A stretch of DNA of 64,000 nucleotides from Epithemia pelagica (lineage: Eukaryota; Bacillariophyta; Bacillariophyceae; Surirellales; Surirellaceae), in contig OX337232.1 of the NCBI GenBank assembly GCA_946965045.2, forward strand, positions 1,922,001 through 1,986,000, in the 5' to 3' direction. Position numbers and translations under genes: made by a program. Shown in pieces: positions 30,092 to 42,172 of the stretch. Numbering within the stretch: the first letter of the stretch is position 1; each line of letters begins with the position of its first letter. The notes under the pieces are model-generated. The model did no database searches. It had not been told where the DNA came from and saw only the letters and a list, made by a program, of their open reading frames with translations.

Positions 30092-30550
30092 CTAATGCTG
30101 TCCCTTGAACTTGATGCGACGCCAGCGGGCCTTTTCATTGGGTAAGGCATTCTGTGCAGCAATGGCTCTATTGAGGTATGACAAGAACAGAGTTGCAATT
30201 CGTTTTCCTCCTTCTCCTGATCCTGAGATCTCCTCGAACTCAGCCATTTTCCTTGTGAGCACCACAAACATCTCCATAATGTCTGCATTCTCAAAAAGCA
30301 TTGCCTCCTCCTTGTTTGATGGGAGCTGGACATCAGCCTCCATCACAAAACTTGTGTGTAGAATCCTTGTTGCCTTCAGAACCGTAGGACTTGTTTTCAC
30401 TTGGATGATCACATACGTGTAGAAGCGAGTGCATTCCTTCGCCGTGTCCACCCATGCTCGCAATCCCTTGTAGTCTCCCAGCACAATCTTGATCCTTGCC
30501 CCCTTTCTTTCATTGATGGGTGGAAGATTCGACGATTTCTTCTCCACCAT
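30092..30550 (-). CDS. Element B accessory protein, 152 residues, unknown
   Basis: Intact frame from ATG at 30550, convergent with the 480-residue gene and ending 85 bp from it. It begins with a basic patch (NERKGARIKIVLGDYKGLRA), continues through a central beta-rich part (YTYVIIQVKTSPTVLKATRI) and a helical half (ADIMEMFVVLTRKMAEFEEI), and ends in a basic tail (ARWRRIKFKGQH). The GDYKGLRAWVD sequence resembles KOW-type loops, but the match is short. No function can be assigned. Confidence 0.5.
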   Translation of the reverse strand: MVEKKSSNLPPINERKGARIKIVLGDYKGLRAWVDTAKECTRFYTYVIIQVKTSPTVLKATRILHTSFVMEADVQLPSNKEEAMLFENADIMEMFVVLTRKMAEFEEISGSGEGGKRIATLFLSYLNRAIAAQNALPNEKARWRRIKFKGQH

Positions 30551-30689
30551 ATTTGTCTTGTCTGTTGCTTTGTTTTATGACTGTCCCCGCAGTGAACAAG
30601 AATCTCCCCTCTCACTCGCTCGAGTCGCTCATCGTGCCACCATTAGCGACATTGAGCGACCATGGTTGATTATTGTGTTCGCCATCATG

Positions 30690-30800
30690 GGTCGAAACAA
30701 ACCGAAACAAAGTCGAAACAAAGTCGACACCAGGTCGAAACAAAGTCGAAACAAAGTCGACACCAGGTCGAAACAAAGTCGAAACAAAGTCGAAACCAGC
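30690..30800. repeat. GTCGAAACAAA array, right side of element B
   Basis: Alternating GTCGAAACAAA and GTCGACACCAG units of 11 bp, in the same (direct) orientation as the array at 26420. Confidence 0.8.
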
Positions 30801-31223
30801 CGTTAAATACGGGACCAACCCGAAACAAGACATGACACAAACTCGAAACATTTAGCGATTATCCCAATCCACGACTCAGTTGCGACATCGAAAAAGAAAT
30901 TGTTAACTTAAATATTTGATTTAAGCACGTGTCGTTACATTACTATAATAAGAGTACAGAAAATAAAGCTAGCTAGCTAAAACAGCGATCAGCCCTAGCT
31001 ACCCAGTTGCCGGAATAGGTAAAATTCTCTACCAAAATGCCGGGTGTCCCTGGGGGAACCAAAATGCCGGGTGTCCCAGTGTTCGTGTCTCCGCTCACTA
31101 TCTCAAGATTGTGAGCTCGACTCTGAGGGCTGGTCTTATCGTGCGTGAAATTTCACACATTTCACCCAAAACCAGCTTCCAAATGTCACAGTTTTTAGGG
31201 TGTGAAAAACTTGGGTCCAATCG

Positions 31224-32636
31224 ATGGCTACGAGTGTGAAATCGATTTCACACAGCCGTAGCCTTCCCCCAAGGGTCATTCATGTGCTTCCAACAACCAA
31301 ACAAATAAGCATGATCTATTCCAAGTACCTAGAGGCAGAGGCAATGGAAGAAGAAGGTGACAAAGAAGACTTCCTTCACTTACTCAAGCTGATAGAATTT
31401 TATTCCCTTGCCAAGAAGCACCGAAGAAGCAGAAGCCCAATCCCTCGGTCCCAAACTCCTAAGGTTGAACAACTCAAGTGGTCGACCTTTGTGAGAGCCC
31501 AAATGGCAAGCGACCCAAAAGACTTTGAGAAGAGCATCAGAATGCCTTTAGAGGCTTTTGAAGCTCTTCATGAAATTCTTAAAGAGTCTCTGAACAAAAA
31601 TGAAGAAATGGGGGCTTTACGTGGTGGTGCAATCGCTTCGGAATTACGACTGTACTTGACAGTCCGATACCTTGGTGGTGGTGCAATGCATGACATTTGA
31701 CGGATTTTTGATATAAAAAGGTCCACCTCCTACCATATAGTCCGCGACGTCTGCCGAGCCATAGTCCAGTGTGATAAGTTGGGGTTTAGCTTCCCAAGAA
31801 CAGAGGAGGATTGCCAAAAGGCTGCCCTTGGTTTTTGAAGCATCTCTTTCGATGAAGCAATCATCAACTGCGTTGCTGTTGTCGATGGATATTTACTTCA
31901 CATTGAACAACCTAGCAAGAGAATTGCAGGCAATCAACGTCAATATTATTCCGGTCATTATAGAAAATTTGGCATCAACATACAAGCCGCGTGTGATCAT
32001 AATTCACAATTTATCTACTTTGCTCTTGCTGGACCTGGTAGCCAAAATGACAAGGTGGCCATTGACCAATGCTCATTGGGTCCCTTAATTGACACTTTAC
32101 CCGAAGGATATTGTGCTATTGGTGATGCTGCATACTATCCTACCGAACGGTTGGCACCTATTTACTATGGCGTCAACCGGGACGACCCTCTACACGACAA
32201 CTTCAACTTTTTTGCCTCTCAGCTGCGAATCAGAATTGAGATGGCGTTTGGTCTCATGCAGATGAAATGGAGGTTCCTGCAGCAGGCACGCCAACCAACA
32301 AAGAATCTTCCTATGTATGTAATGGCCATAGCCCGGCTGCACAACTATGTTGTTAAGTACCGGTTGGAGCAAGGCAGCACACTTACTGAAATGATGAATG
32401 AAGATCACGGACAAGATGGTGAGAGTGGACAAACACCCGTACTACCATCACAACCTGTGGATGATAATGGCAACCCTATGCTCTACGATGATATGGGCAA
32501 TGTCGTACGAAGGCCCTTGCCCAAGGGGCATTCCATGACAAGGCATTTGATGGCTGTTCGGATCCAGCAGAAAAACCTAGTCCGTCCTCTGCGCAACACC
32601 ATTCAACGCGATGCCGAAGATCAAGAAGATGAATAG
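31224..32636 (+). pseudogene. Element C DDE transposase with two internal TGA codons
   Basis: One frame of 471 codons from ATG 31224 to TAG, interrupted at 31698-31700 and 31836-31838, both TGA. Recognisable parts: FEKSIRMPLEAFEALHEILK, SELRLYLTVRYLGGGAMHDI, DIKRSTSYHIVRDVCRAI, the catalytic Asp in VAVVDGYLLHIEQP, HNSQFIYFALAGPGSQND, the second Asp in GYCAIGDAAYYPTERLAP and Glu in RIRIEMAFGLMQ. The order and motifs are those of PIF/Harbinger transposases. Both stops fall before the first catalytic Asp, so no active enzyme can be made; C-to-T change of CGA would explain the first. Confidence 0.85.
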
Positions 32637-32657
32637 AAAATCATTGTTATATAATAA

Positions 32658-33979
32658 TTATAGTCCTAGATCTTTGACAACTTCGTCGATCCTTGTTTGA
32701 AGTCTCATTTTCATGTCCTCATTGTCTGTTTTGCTGAGAGCCACAGTGAGAGTACTGAATTCATTGAGTAATGCAGCTCTCTCCATACGAGTCTCGCGTT
32801 TCTTGGCATTGTCAGCCATCACATCCGTAGCTGAAGATATGGCAGAGGCAATTTTATCGTCTGTTTGAGCTGTGGACATGGAGACAGGAGTTGTAGCTCG
32901 AGACGAAGCTCGAGATGAAGGGCGAGACCACACTTTACTGGAAGAAAGAGGAATATCTGCACTGTCTATAGTCAACGTTGGGGCCAGAGCTGTCGTGAAC
33001 TTGGTGGCAAACTCGGGAACTGCTTCACTTTTGGAAAAGAAGTAGAAGGCAACAAACTGTGTCATAGAGGGCCCCCCTTTGACCTTTGACAGGGCCTGGC
33101 GTGTAAAGTCCCAGGGGTCGCTTGAGTGACTGCCACTTGCATTCATTGCCCTTTGGATGTTCTTTCGTACATTTAAGAGTGCCTTGAACAAGTCCGACAC
33201 CTCTTTTTCATTTACTTTGTAAGTATTCTTTATTGATGGGTCCACTCGGCTCAAGATGGCATCTAGCACGTGGTGGTTGTATGCAGCGTTCACTGCATCA
33301 CTTTCATTGCTTTTTCCAATTTGCCGTACTTGTCGGAAGACTCTATTGCTGCTTCTACTTCTTCGTCAATGATATCATCATTGTCATCGACGAGGCGTTG
33401 GGTGAACGTCGCTGTCGCCTCTACTGCCTTCTTTGCAGGAGAAGAATCAGCTCCATTGACCGCGTCCACGACTTCCTTCCAGAACCTTTGATACTGTGCA
33501 CCACTGCCTGATTCTTGCACATCCCGAGACCTGCTATCGTTGAAGGCCATGAAATCATCAATGAAGTCTCTGTGGAACAACACATTGATGATCCGACATT
33601 GTGTGGAAGGAATTTGTTCCAAAGTTTTGTTAATGCTTGACTGATTGCAACTTGTTTTAAGGATATGGAAGCGAATCTCTGTCTTCGTTAAACTGGCTTT
33701 GGTGATCCCAATCTTCCGCCCTAGCCTCCTTAGTTGATAAGCTGAGAGATCCTTGTCCAGATGTGTCTCATTATTGTCCTTGGCAATGGTACATGCCACT
33801 TCGACTTCTTCATCGTCACCCTCACTGTTCTTGATTATCTTCTTCTCTGTAGTCAGCGTATAGTCTTCCAGGTTCAGAGAGTCTAGTCCCTGTAAATACT
33901 CAGGTAATGGCTTCTCTACTCGCTTGGGCTTCTTCTTAGCAGGGCCATCCTCCTGAGGTGCGGTGGACAACGGCGTCAT
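32658..33979 (-). pseudogene. Element C second gene with a frameshift
   Basis: An ATG at 33979 opens a frame of 229 codons ending in TGA at 33290-33292; the next frame continues from about 33293 for another 211 codons to 32658 with the same charged, helical character, so one indel near 33290 is likely. Upstream: PKRVEKPLPEYLQGLDSLNL, LSAYQLRRLGRKIGITKASL (SAP-like helix pair), FWKEVVDAVNGA. Downstream: a helical segment with DPWDFTRQALSKVKGGPSM and a C-terminal coiled coil. It is convergent with the transposase, 21 bp apart. It may be the DNA-binding partner of the transposase; no Myb-like motif is seen. Confidence 0.55.
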
Positions 33980-34420
33980 GGTGGCAATAATTGTTTGATT
34001 GTTGCGGAGGGGCTAAGAACGTCTTCATGTACTGGGGGGAAATTACACCTAGTAACTAGTAACCACCTAGTAACCATAGACGAAGTGTGAAATTTTTGTG
34101 AAACTGCAATGGGGGGCCTCAAATTGCCTCGTGTGAATTTCACAAAAAATTCACACTCGGCCTGTGCAACGTCAGGACACGTAGGCCAAAAGTGTGAAAT
34201 GTGTGAAATTTCACGCCGATAAGACCAACCCTGATGCTGATGTTCTGTCTTCTAGCTCCAACCAAAGTTGCGCGCTGGCCGTGGCCGTGTGCGCGCTCCG
34301 CGCGTGCTCGTCCATCTGATGTCCGAACATCTGCTCCCGAACTCCTGCCGCGTCACGACGTACGCACGACAGACAAATACTTCCACCATCGTCAATCGTC
34401 ACCGATATCTTCTTCGCTGT

Positions 34421-34488
34421 GGGCTCCGGGGGACGAAAAATTCCACCGTATTATCTATCGTGGTGGAATTTTTCGTCCCCCGGACCCC
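34421..34488. repeat. Long near-perfect hairpin upstream of the plastid-lumen gene
   Basis: Arms at 34426-34447 and 34462-34483 are perfect 22-bp complements (start CCGGGGGACGAAAAATTCC), extended outward by about five more bases with one mismatch, around a 14-base loop. It lies about 65 bp before the ATG at 34550. It may be a tiny palindromic transposon or a leader structure. Confidence 0.6.
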
Positions 34489-34549
34489 GTACGCCCATAA
34501 TATCGCACTGACGACATAGTTGTGTCACACGCTGAAGGGATTCTCCACC

Positions 34550-35215
34550 ATGAAAGGCTCTGTTGCTACCTTTATTTCCTTTTTGTTGACCTCCTCTTGT
34601 GTTGCCTTTGCACCACTTTCGGTGCCAAAGCAACGCACCAATACGGTCTCTCTTGAAGCATCCAAGTCCGAGTTCGGAGCTGGCGTGTTGTCGGCTGTGA
34701 CAGCGGCCTTCCTTGCCGTCAACGTGGCTTCCACGCCCGCTTCGGCAGTCGAATACAACCATGATCTTTTCGATTTTGGTGGATCTTCCAATATCGTTGC
34801 CGCCCGCAGTGGAGGACGCGCAGGAGGTCGTGCTTCTTACGGTGGTGCCCGAAGCAGCAGCTACAGTCGTCCTTCGAGTTCTTACTCGTCTTACCGATCT
34901 TCCACCACCATTGTGGCGCCGCCTCCGTCTCCAACTGTAATTGTGTCGCCCCCCGTCACCTACGGGTATGGATACAATCCTTTGGGGGGATTGGGTGTTG
35001 GATACGCTCTTGGTTCAATGGGAAGCATTGGGAACGACATCCGCGATTATCGTCAAGAATCAGAAATCCAGAGATCTAAGATGGAATTGGAACAATCTCG
35101 CATGAAGGAAGCGGAACTTGAGGCTCGTCTTCGTGGCCTGGAAGCACAACAAGCTGCTCAAAACGCTGCACAACGAGCACCACCACCGCAAGCCCTTCCC
35201 CAAGCGGCAAACTAA
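34550..35215 (+). CDS. Putative thylakoid-lumen protein with three-step plastid targeting
   Basis: Single exon, 221 residues. The N-terminus is a signal peptide (MKGSVATFISFLLTSSCVAF) ending in an A/F-A-P junction, the diatom plastid import motif. A short transit-like stretch rich in Ser/Lys follows, then a second hydrophobic leader (GVLSAVTAAFLAVNVAST) ending PASA, like a thylakoid lumen cleavage site. The mature part is Gly/Arg/Ser/Tyr-rich, with a Pro/Val segment (VAPPPSPTVIVSPPVTYGYG), a Gly-rich hydrophobic patch (NPLGGLGVGYALGSMGS) and a C-terminal coiled coil (KMELEQSRMKEAELEARLRG) ending in Gln/Ala/Pro. No enzyme motif. Localisation is well supported; function is not recognised. The start was chosen as the ATG that gives the complete signal peptide. 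Confidence 0.7.
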   Translation: MKGSVATFISFLLTSSCVAFAPLSVPKQRTNTVSLEASKSEFGAGVLSAVTAAFLAVNVASTPASAVEYNHDLFDFGGSSNIVAARSGGRAGGRASYGGARSSSYSRPSSSYSSYRSSTTIVAPPPSPTVIVSPPVTYGYGYNPLGGLGVGYALGSMGSIGNDIRDYRQESEIQRSKMELEQSRMKEAELEARLRGLEAQQAAQNAAQRAPPPQALPQAAN

Positions 35216-37674
<2,459 letters not shown>

Positions 37675-38060
37675 ATACTGCCAAAGGAAATTCATTGGTA
37701 CGCGTAGGGATGGTGAGTGGTGAGCGTTCGATAGAATCGATTATATGAGGGCCGGAGCCAGAGGAATGTGTCTGTTGTTGAAACGACGATATCTAAATAA
37801 TACTACAAGCCTGTGTGGTTCGAAATAAGTAAATCATCTTTCATGTGAACTTTGTTCGTCTTTCCCCTTTAGTCTTGTTCGTCGTCCAAAGGCGAAATTA
37901 CAGTGGAGCAATGTTGTAACTAGCATCACGGTGACAGTTAAGGAAACATCGTGACCTTATTTATATTCAAGATTTATCTGTGGTGGTACAAGCGATTCCT
38001 AGCGATGATGTCCATTTCTTTACTTTCCAGAGACACCTTTCCGTCCAGCAAATCCAAAAT
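37675..38060. other. Convergent intergenic region
   Basis: 386 bases with the 3' ends of beta-tubulin and the zinc-site protein; nothing else recognised. Confidence 0.5.
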
Positions 38061-38747
38061 TCAGTGAGGGTGTTTGGAAGCAAAGGCATCCACGCGTTCA
38101 GCAAACCGAAGTCCATTGCCATCCTCATACACCCCCAAAGCATTCGTTCGGTTCGCCCATTCGTTTTTGCCCCCTCCTGCAGCCGATTTTTGATCCCTGA
38201 GACAATTCAGACATTCACGAGTTTCAGCAGGCACATACGGGCAGTTATCCATCAAATGGCTCACTGCCAAATTCTGCGCCGCTTGATAAAGTCCGGATAG
38301 CTTTGATGGATAATATGTAGAGCCTCGTGTTCGTTCTGAAGGTGGGAGAAAGTTGCAGTGACGACAGCGAATTCCCACTTGTCCCAAAACAATGGGGTTG
38401 TTGCGTCCTTGGGCATTAGAGTCTACATCAGCCTGAAGAGCTTCGAACAACTCAATATTCTGTCGAACAATCACCTGGTAATCTGAAAAAGTTCCAGGAT
38501 CACACGAGAGATACAACTTGATGGCAGGTCGACCTGTCAAGGGTTGCCGGCTCACCAAGTTGTTATCCGGATGGGCATATGCCTCCTCTCCCGAACTGCT
38601 GCTCCCATGCGATATAGATCGGGTAGAAGTGGACTGATCTGTCACTTCTTCCTCGGTCATAAAGTCTGTCGACATGTCTCCAACCTCGAAATCCCCCAAA
38701 CCTTCCAAGGAGTCCAACAACATCTCAGTTGAATCTCGTTTCACCAT
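38061..38747 (-). CDS. Small protein with a C-x2-C...H-x4-C zinc-site domain, unknown
   Basis: Single exon, 228 residues from ATG at 38747. The first 75 residues are acidic and Ser/Thr-rich. The core has a potential metal site: VGIRCRHCNFLPPSERTRG followed about 30 residues later by SHLMDNCPYVP, with TYYPSKLSGLYQAAQNL between. It resembles a small zinc-binding module that I associate with many diatom proteins of unknown role, but I cannot name it. The C-terminus has NEWANRTNALGVYEDGNGLR. It is convergent with beta-tubulin and lies 180 bp from the hAT element. Confidence 0.6.
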   Translation of the reverse strand: MVKRDSTEMLLDSLEGLGDFEVGDMSTDFMTEEEVTDQSTSTRSISHGSSSSGEEAYAHPDNNLVSRQPLTGRPAIKLYLSCDPGTFSDYQVIVRQNIELFEALQADVDSNAQGRNNPIVLGQVGIRCRHCNFLPPSERTRGSTYYPSKLSGLYQAAQNLAVSHLMDNCPYVPAETRECLNCLRDQKSAAGGGKNEWANRTNALGVYEDGNGLRFAERVDAFASKHPH

Positions 38748-38945
38748 GTTTTACGAGAATCTGTTTCGCAGTTCTGGACACGAAAAAGGAAAAAGTGTCC
38801 GTAGTCCGTACTCGATGCCACACTATCAGGTGCTTTCTGGATTGTTCTGGATGAACAACTTCGAAGATATCCGTGAATCTCCTATGAATAGACGGAGATT
38901 GGAGATAGGACCATCAGCATCGATATGCCCAGGGTGACCGGAGTC

Positions 38946-39093
38946 TAATTATACCCTCACTTTTAGACCCGGTCTAAAAGGGTATAATTATTTTAGACCG
39001 AGGTCGAGTCTAAAATAAAAGTTTTAGACTATTATCCTTAACCCTTCAGTAGCGCCACCACGATTAACCTTAACCCTTCAGTAGCGCCACCAC
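38946..39093. repeat. Left subterminal palindromes and 26-bp direct repeats of the hAT
   Basis: TAATTATACCC (38946-38956) pairs with GGGTATAATTA (38980-38990); nested inside, TTTTAGACC (38961-38969) pairs with GGTCTAAAA (38971-38979). Further TTTTAGAC/GTCTAAAA copies follow. The unit CCTTAACCCTTCAGTAGCGC (26 bp in full) is present at 39036 and 39068. The right end has matching TTTTAGAC motifs at about 52355-52440. Confidence 0.7.
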
Positions 39094-42000
39094 TGTGTGA
39101 GTATGAGAGCGTTCAGCCTCATTCATCTCAATGCCATCTCAGTCTCAATGAACAAAGCAAGGCCTCAGTTACTATTCTTTCTCATCCTTAGAGACTTCAA
39201 GAACAATGTCATCCATACCGTCCAATAGCTTAGATGATGAAGCTATGGGGTCCTCTGATTGTGATTCATCTTATTCCGATTCCTCGTCACACCAAAACCC
39301 AGAAGAGAGCCATGAAGATTCTGATTCCCCCTCTGATGTCCCTGATGATGAAGAACTACCAGATGACACAGAAGCAGTCGAACAGAGTGAATTGGACCTT
39401 ATCAACCATGAAAGAGAAATTGAAATGAGCCCATATCAAGATCCTGGACTCGGTCGCATGTACAGGGATTTTCGTACAGGAGACCTTCATCACCTTGGAA
39501 AGGAAGACCCAAGTATTCTCCATCGGCCAGATTGCATTTTGGTACCTCCACCACCATCTCAAAACAATAGAAGTACCAATATTGCACCAAAAGAGAAACC
39601 CCACAGAAAATCTAGCTCCCAAAAAGCAAAAAAGTACAGCTCTTCGATTACAAAAAAACAGGAGCTTGAGCTGATTCAAGAGGATTTCACATTTCCTGAT
39701 GGTGTGAAGAAATTTGCAATAAGCAACACAACAGGGCAGAAGACACCTCATTATGTTATGGTCTGCCGGCACTGTGTTGTTGCATTTTCTGAAGCCAAGA
39801 CATCCAATAGAAGGATGAAGCGACCTGAAGCAAAAGGGTACTACAGAAAAACAATGCTCCAACATTTAAAGCATTGTCCTGAATTCAAGAGAAGAGCAGA
39901 AAAGGAGACTGTTTTGGCCATACTGGCACTCTCCGAAGGGAAATCCAGATGTGGAACAGAAATAGTTGTGTCTCGGTCAAGAATTGCCTCTCGGCAAGCA
40001 TCAAAGAATAATTCCAACGCTCCATCACCTGACAACCCCATATCTGAAATAACGGATGAAGCACATCAGTTATCCAATGTCAAGAGTCAATCCAAGCATG
40101 CTACGGGTTCCACCCGAACTCTGGATCATTATTTTTTCCCACCCATGACCAACAGTGAAATAGAAGCTATGCACAAAGAGTGCCTTGAAGCCATAATTGA
40201 CAATGCTCTTCCGTTTCAACTTGTTGACTCACCTTCATTTCGGAAGTTTGTTGATTCCATACGCCCTGGAGTTTCTCAAAACCTACCAGGAAGGACAAAA
40301 TTGTCTTCATCTCTTCTAGATTCTGCCGTATTTACTGCAGAGACATGTATGTCAAGTGAGATGCAAGAACTATATAAAAAAGGGAGACAACCTGGTGTTG
40401 TTGTGGATTCCTTGACGAGCGTTTCAAAACAAGACGTCGAAGCAGTCTGTTTGGTTCTCGGAAACCAATCCTTCCTCATTGATTCATATCCACTTGGGGC
40501 ATGCCACAATGGTGTGGCAGTTGCCAAGTTTTGGGAAGAGACGGTACTTTATGCAGTGAAGAAAATCATGAGTGAGCATCTTGAGCTCCGTGAAGATATC
40601 ACAAAACCCTCGTATTTCCTTTCAGATAATGCGGGTCAATGCAAACGAGCTCGCAACATCTTAGCTCGCCGACACCCTAGCATAGTCTTTGGATTTTGTT
40701 GGGCACATCAGATCAATCTGATGGTACGATGTCTGCTCGAGCGTTCTGAATTCAAGGAGGTACTCACAATGGCATCCAAAGCTGCTGTGGCAGTAACCAA
40801 GTCAAGTTCAAAATGGTACAAACGGCTACGTCTTAAGGCCAAAGAATTGTACGGCCACAATGTTCCTGTCGCCATCCATAATATTGGTGCAACAAGATGG
40901 AATTCCACTCAGGCCTGTTTCGCGTCTCAATTGAGGATTAGAAGTGCCTGTGAAATTCTTGTTACCACGTACAAGAATTGTCAAGGGGAGAAACTTCCAA
41001 GGGAGCTACTGGCATGGGGACAATCAACATTCTGGGTAGATCTTGAAGAGGCGGAACTGTTGATTCGTCCATTTTGCGATGCATCGCATCTAATGCAACG
41101 TGAAGGAAATACCATGGCACATGTTTTACTGACCCTCATGAATCTATACAATGACCTATGCTACTCCTATGGAGGATCAGATTCTCCACGAACCTCTTCA
41201 GGAACAAACATAGCACAAGATATAGAAGATCGATGGGCAGCTGCAGAACAGCCTCTATTTTTCCTTTCCTTTTGTTTACATCCTGAATATCAATCCCTTG
41301 GTACCGCCATTCTTCGCCATTCAACCGACACAAATGGCTCCTACAACAGTGGTAATGCACTTACTGTAGGACGACTACAAATGGCTGCAAGGTTCTACTG
41401 GCAGAAGTTTGTCTTAACAGAGAAGGCCAGAGCATGCGAATGGACAATCGGAGATGGCGAAACCACATCCACGACACTTGACAAGCTTTCAGCAAACCTC
41501 AAGAAATGGCTTAAAAAGGAGAAAATGGTTGGTCTGGACAAATGGGATCGTAAGACCGAGAGTTCTCCATTGGAATACTGGAGACTACAACAGGATGAAT
41601 ATCCAGTGCTCAGTTTCTTTGCCGTGTTTCTTCTTGGTGCTCCAGTGCAGGCAGCAACTGCCGAAAGAGTTTTTAAGCATTTTTCTGGATTCCACACCAA
41701 AGAACGTAATCAGATGAAGCAATGCACGACAACGAAGCTGACAAAACTGAAGTACCATATACAAATGCAAAGGGAGAGAGTATCCGAAGAGGAAGGACAA
41801 GACCAAAGAAGAAGTTCAAAAATCAAAACTGCAAATCGTATTGTCCGTTGCACAGAGCACCGAAGGAAAGATAACGAAGAGTCAACAGAGGAGCAAGTTG
41901 AGGATGAGTGTAGTCAGAGGAAGAGTGGCATTGCCAACGGCAGTATTGAACAATCTGGAAATGTCAATTTGTCGTCGCATGAAATGAATGATATTGATGA

Positions 42001-42172
42001 AGACGATGACCATCTACCCACATCCATTGAAGAAACACTTGATGACTGGAGGGGAAATATTCATCAAGAGGACATAGAGTCCACGGATGATAATGAGTCT
42101 GAAGTGGGTGAAAACCAGGTACCGGAAGACTCTGACATGAATGAAAGCCATAGTGATGGGGGAAAAGAGCTT

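Larger units (their letters stand above)
26195..31049. mobile_element. Element B: four-gene PHIS-superfamily (PIF/Harbinger-like) transposon
   Basis: The 4855-bp element has imperfect inverted ends GGACACCCGCTACTTTGGTA and ACCAAAATGCCGGGTGTCC, with CTG duplicated at 26192-26194 and 31050-31052. Genes: a small W/DLEP protein (+, frameshifted), a DDE transposase (-, one stop), a 480-residue unknown (+) and a 152-residue unknown (-). Arrays of GTCGAAACAAA lie inside both ends. It inserted into the right terminus of its relative A. Together with A (CAG) the duplication is CWG, unlike the TWA of classic PIF/Harbinger. Confidence 0.8.
15548..31076. mobile_element. Element A: PHIS (PIF/Harbinger-related) non-autonomous transposon, split by Copia E1 and element B
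   Basis: The left end GGACACCCGGTACTTTGGTA at 15548 pairs with the right end ACCAAAATGCCGGGTGTCC ending at 31076; CAG is duplicated at 15545-15547 and 31077-31079. Removing E1 (16873-25258) and B (26195-31049) leaves about 2.3 kb of its own sequence. Its right interior (GCGATCAGCCCTAGCTACCC, near 26145-26167) recurs in element B near 30985-31014, and both carry tandem TCGAAACC-type arrays, so A and B belong to one family. A has no transposase; it contains repeat arrays, a 313-bp tandem duplication and a short coding fragment. Confidence 0.75.
31127..34231. mobile_element. Element C: PIF/Harbinger-type transposon with TGA duplication
   Basis: The 3105-bp element has long terminal inverted repeats of about 38 bp (left starts GGGCTGGTCTTATCG, right complement starts GGGTTGGTCTTATCG, then GTGAAATTTCACACATTTC in both) and TGA duplicated at 31124-31126 and 34232-34234. 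It carries a transposase pseudogene (+) and a second, frameshifted gene (-). It lies 47 bp from the end of element A. Confidence 0.85.

Noticed and set aside
31771-32088. 105-codon plus-strand frame in element C
   Set aside because: It is out of frame with the transposase, whose true frame through this interval contains the catalytic Asp and HNSQFIYFALAGPG motif.
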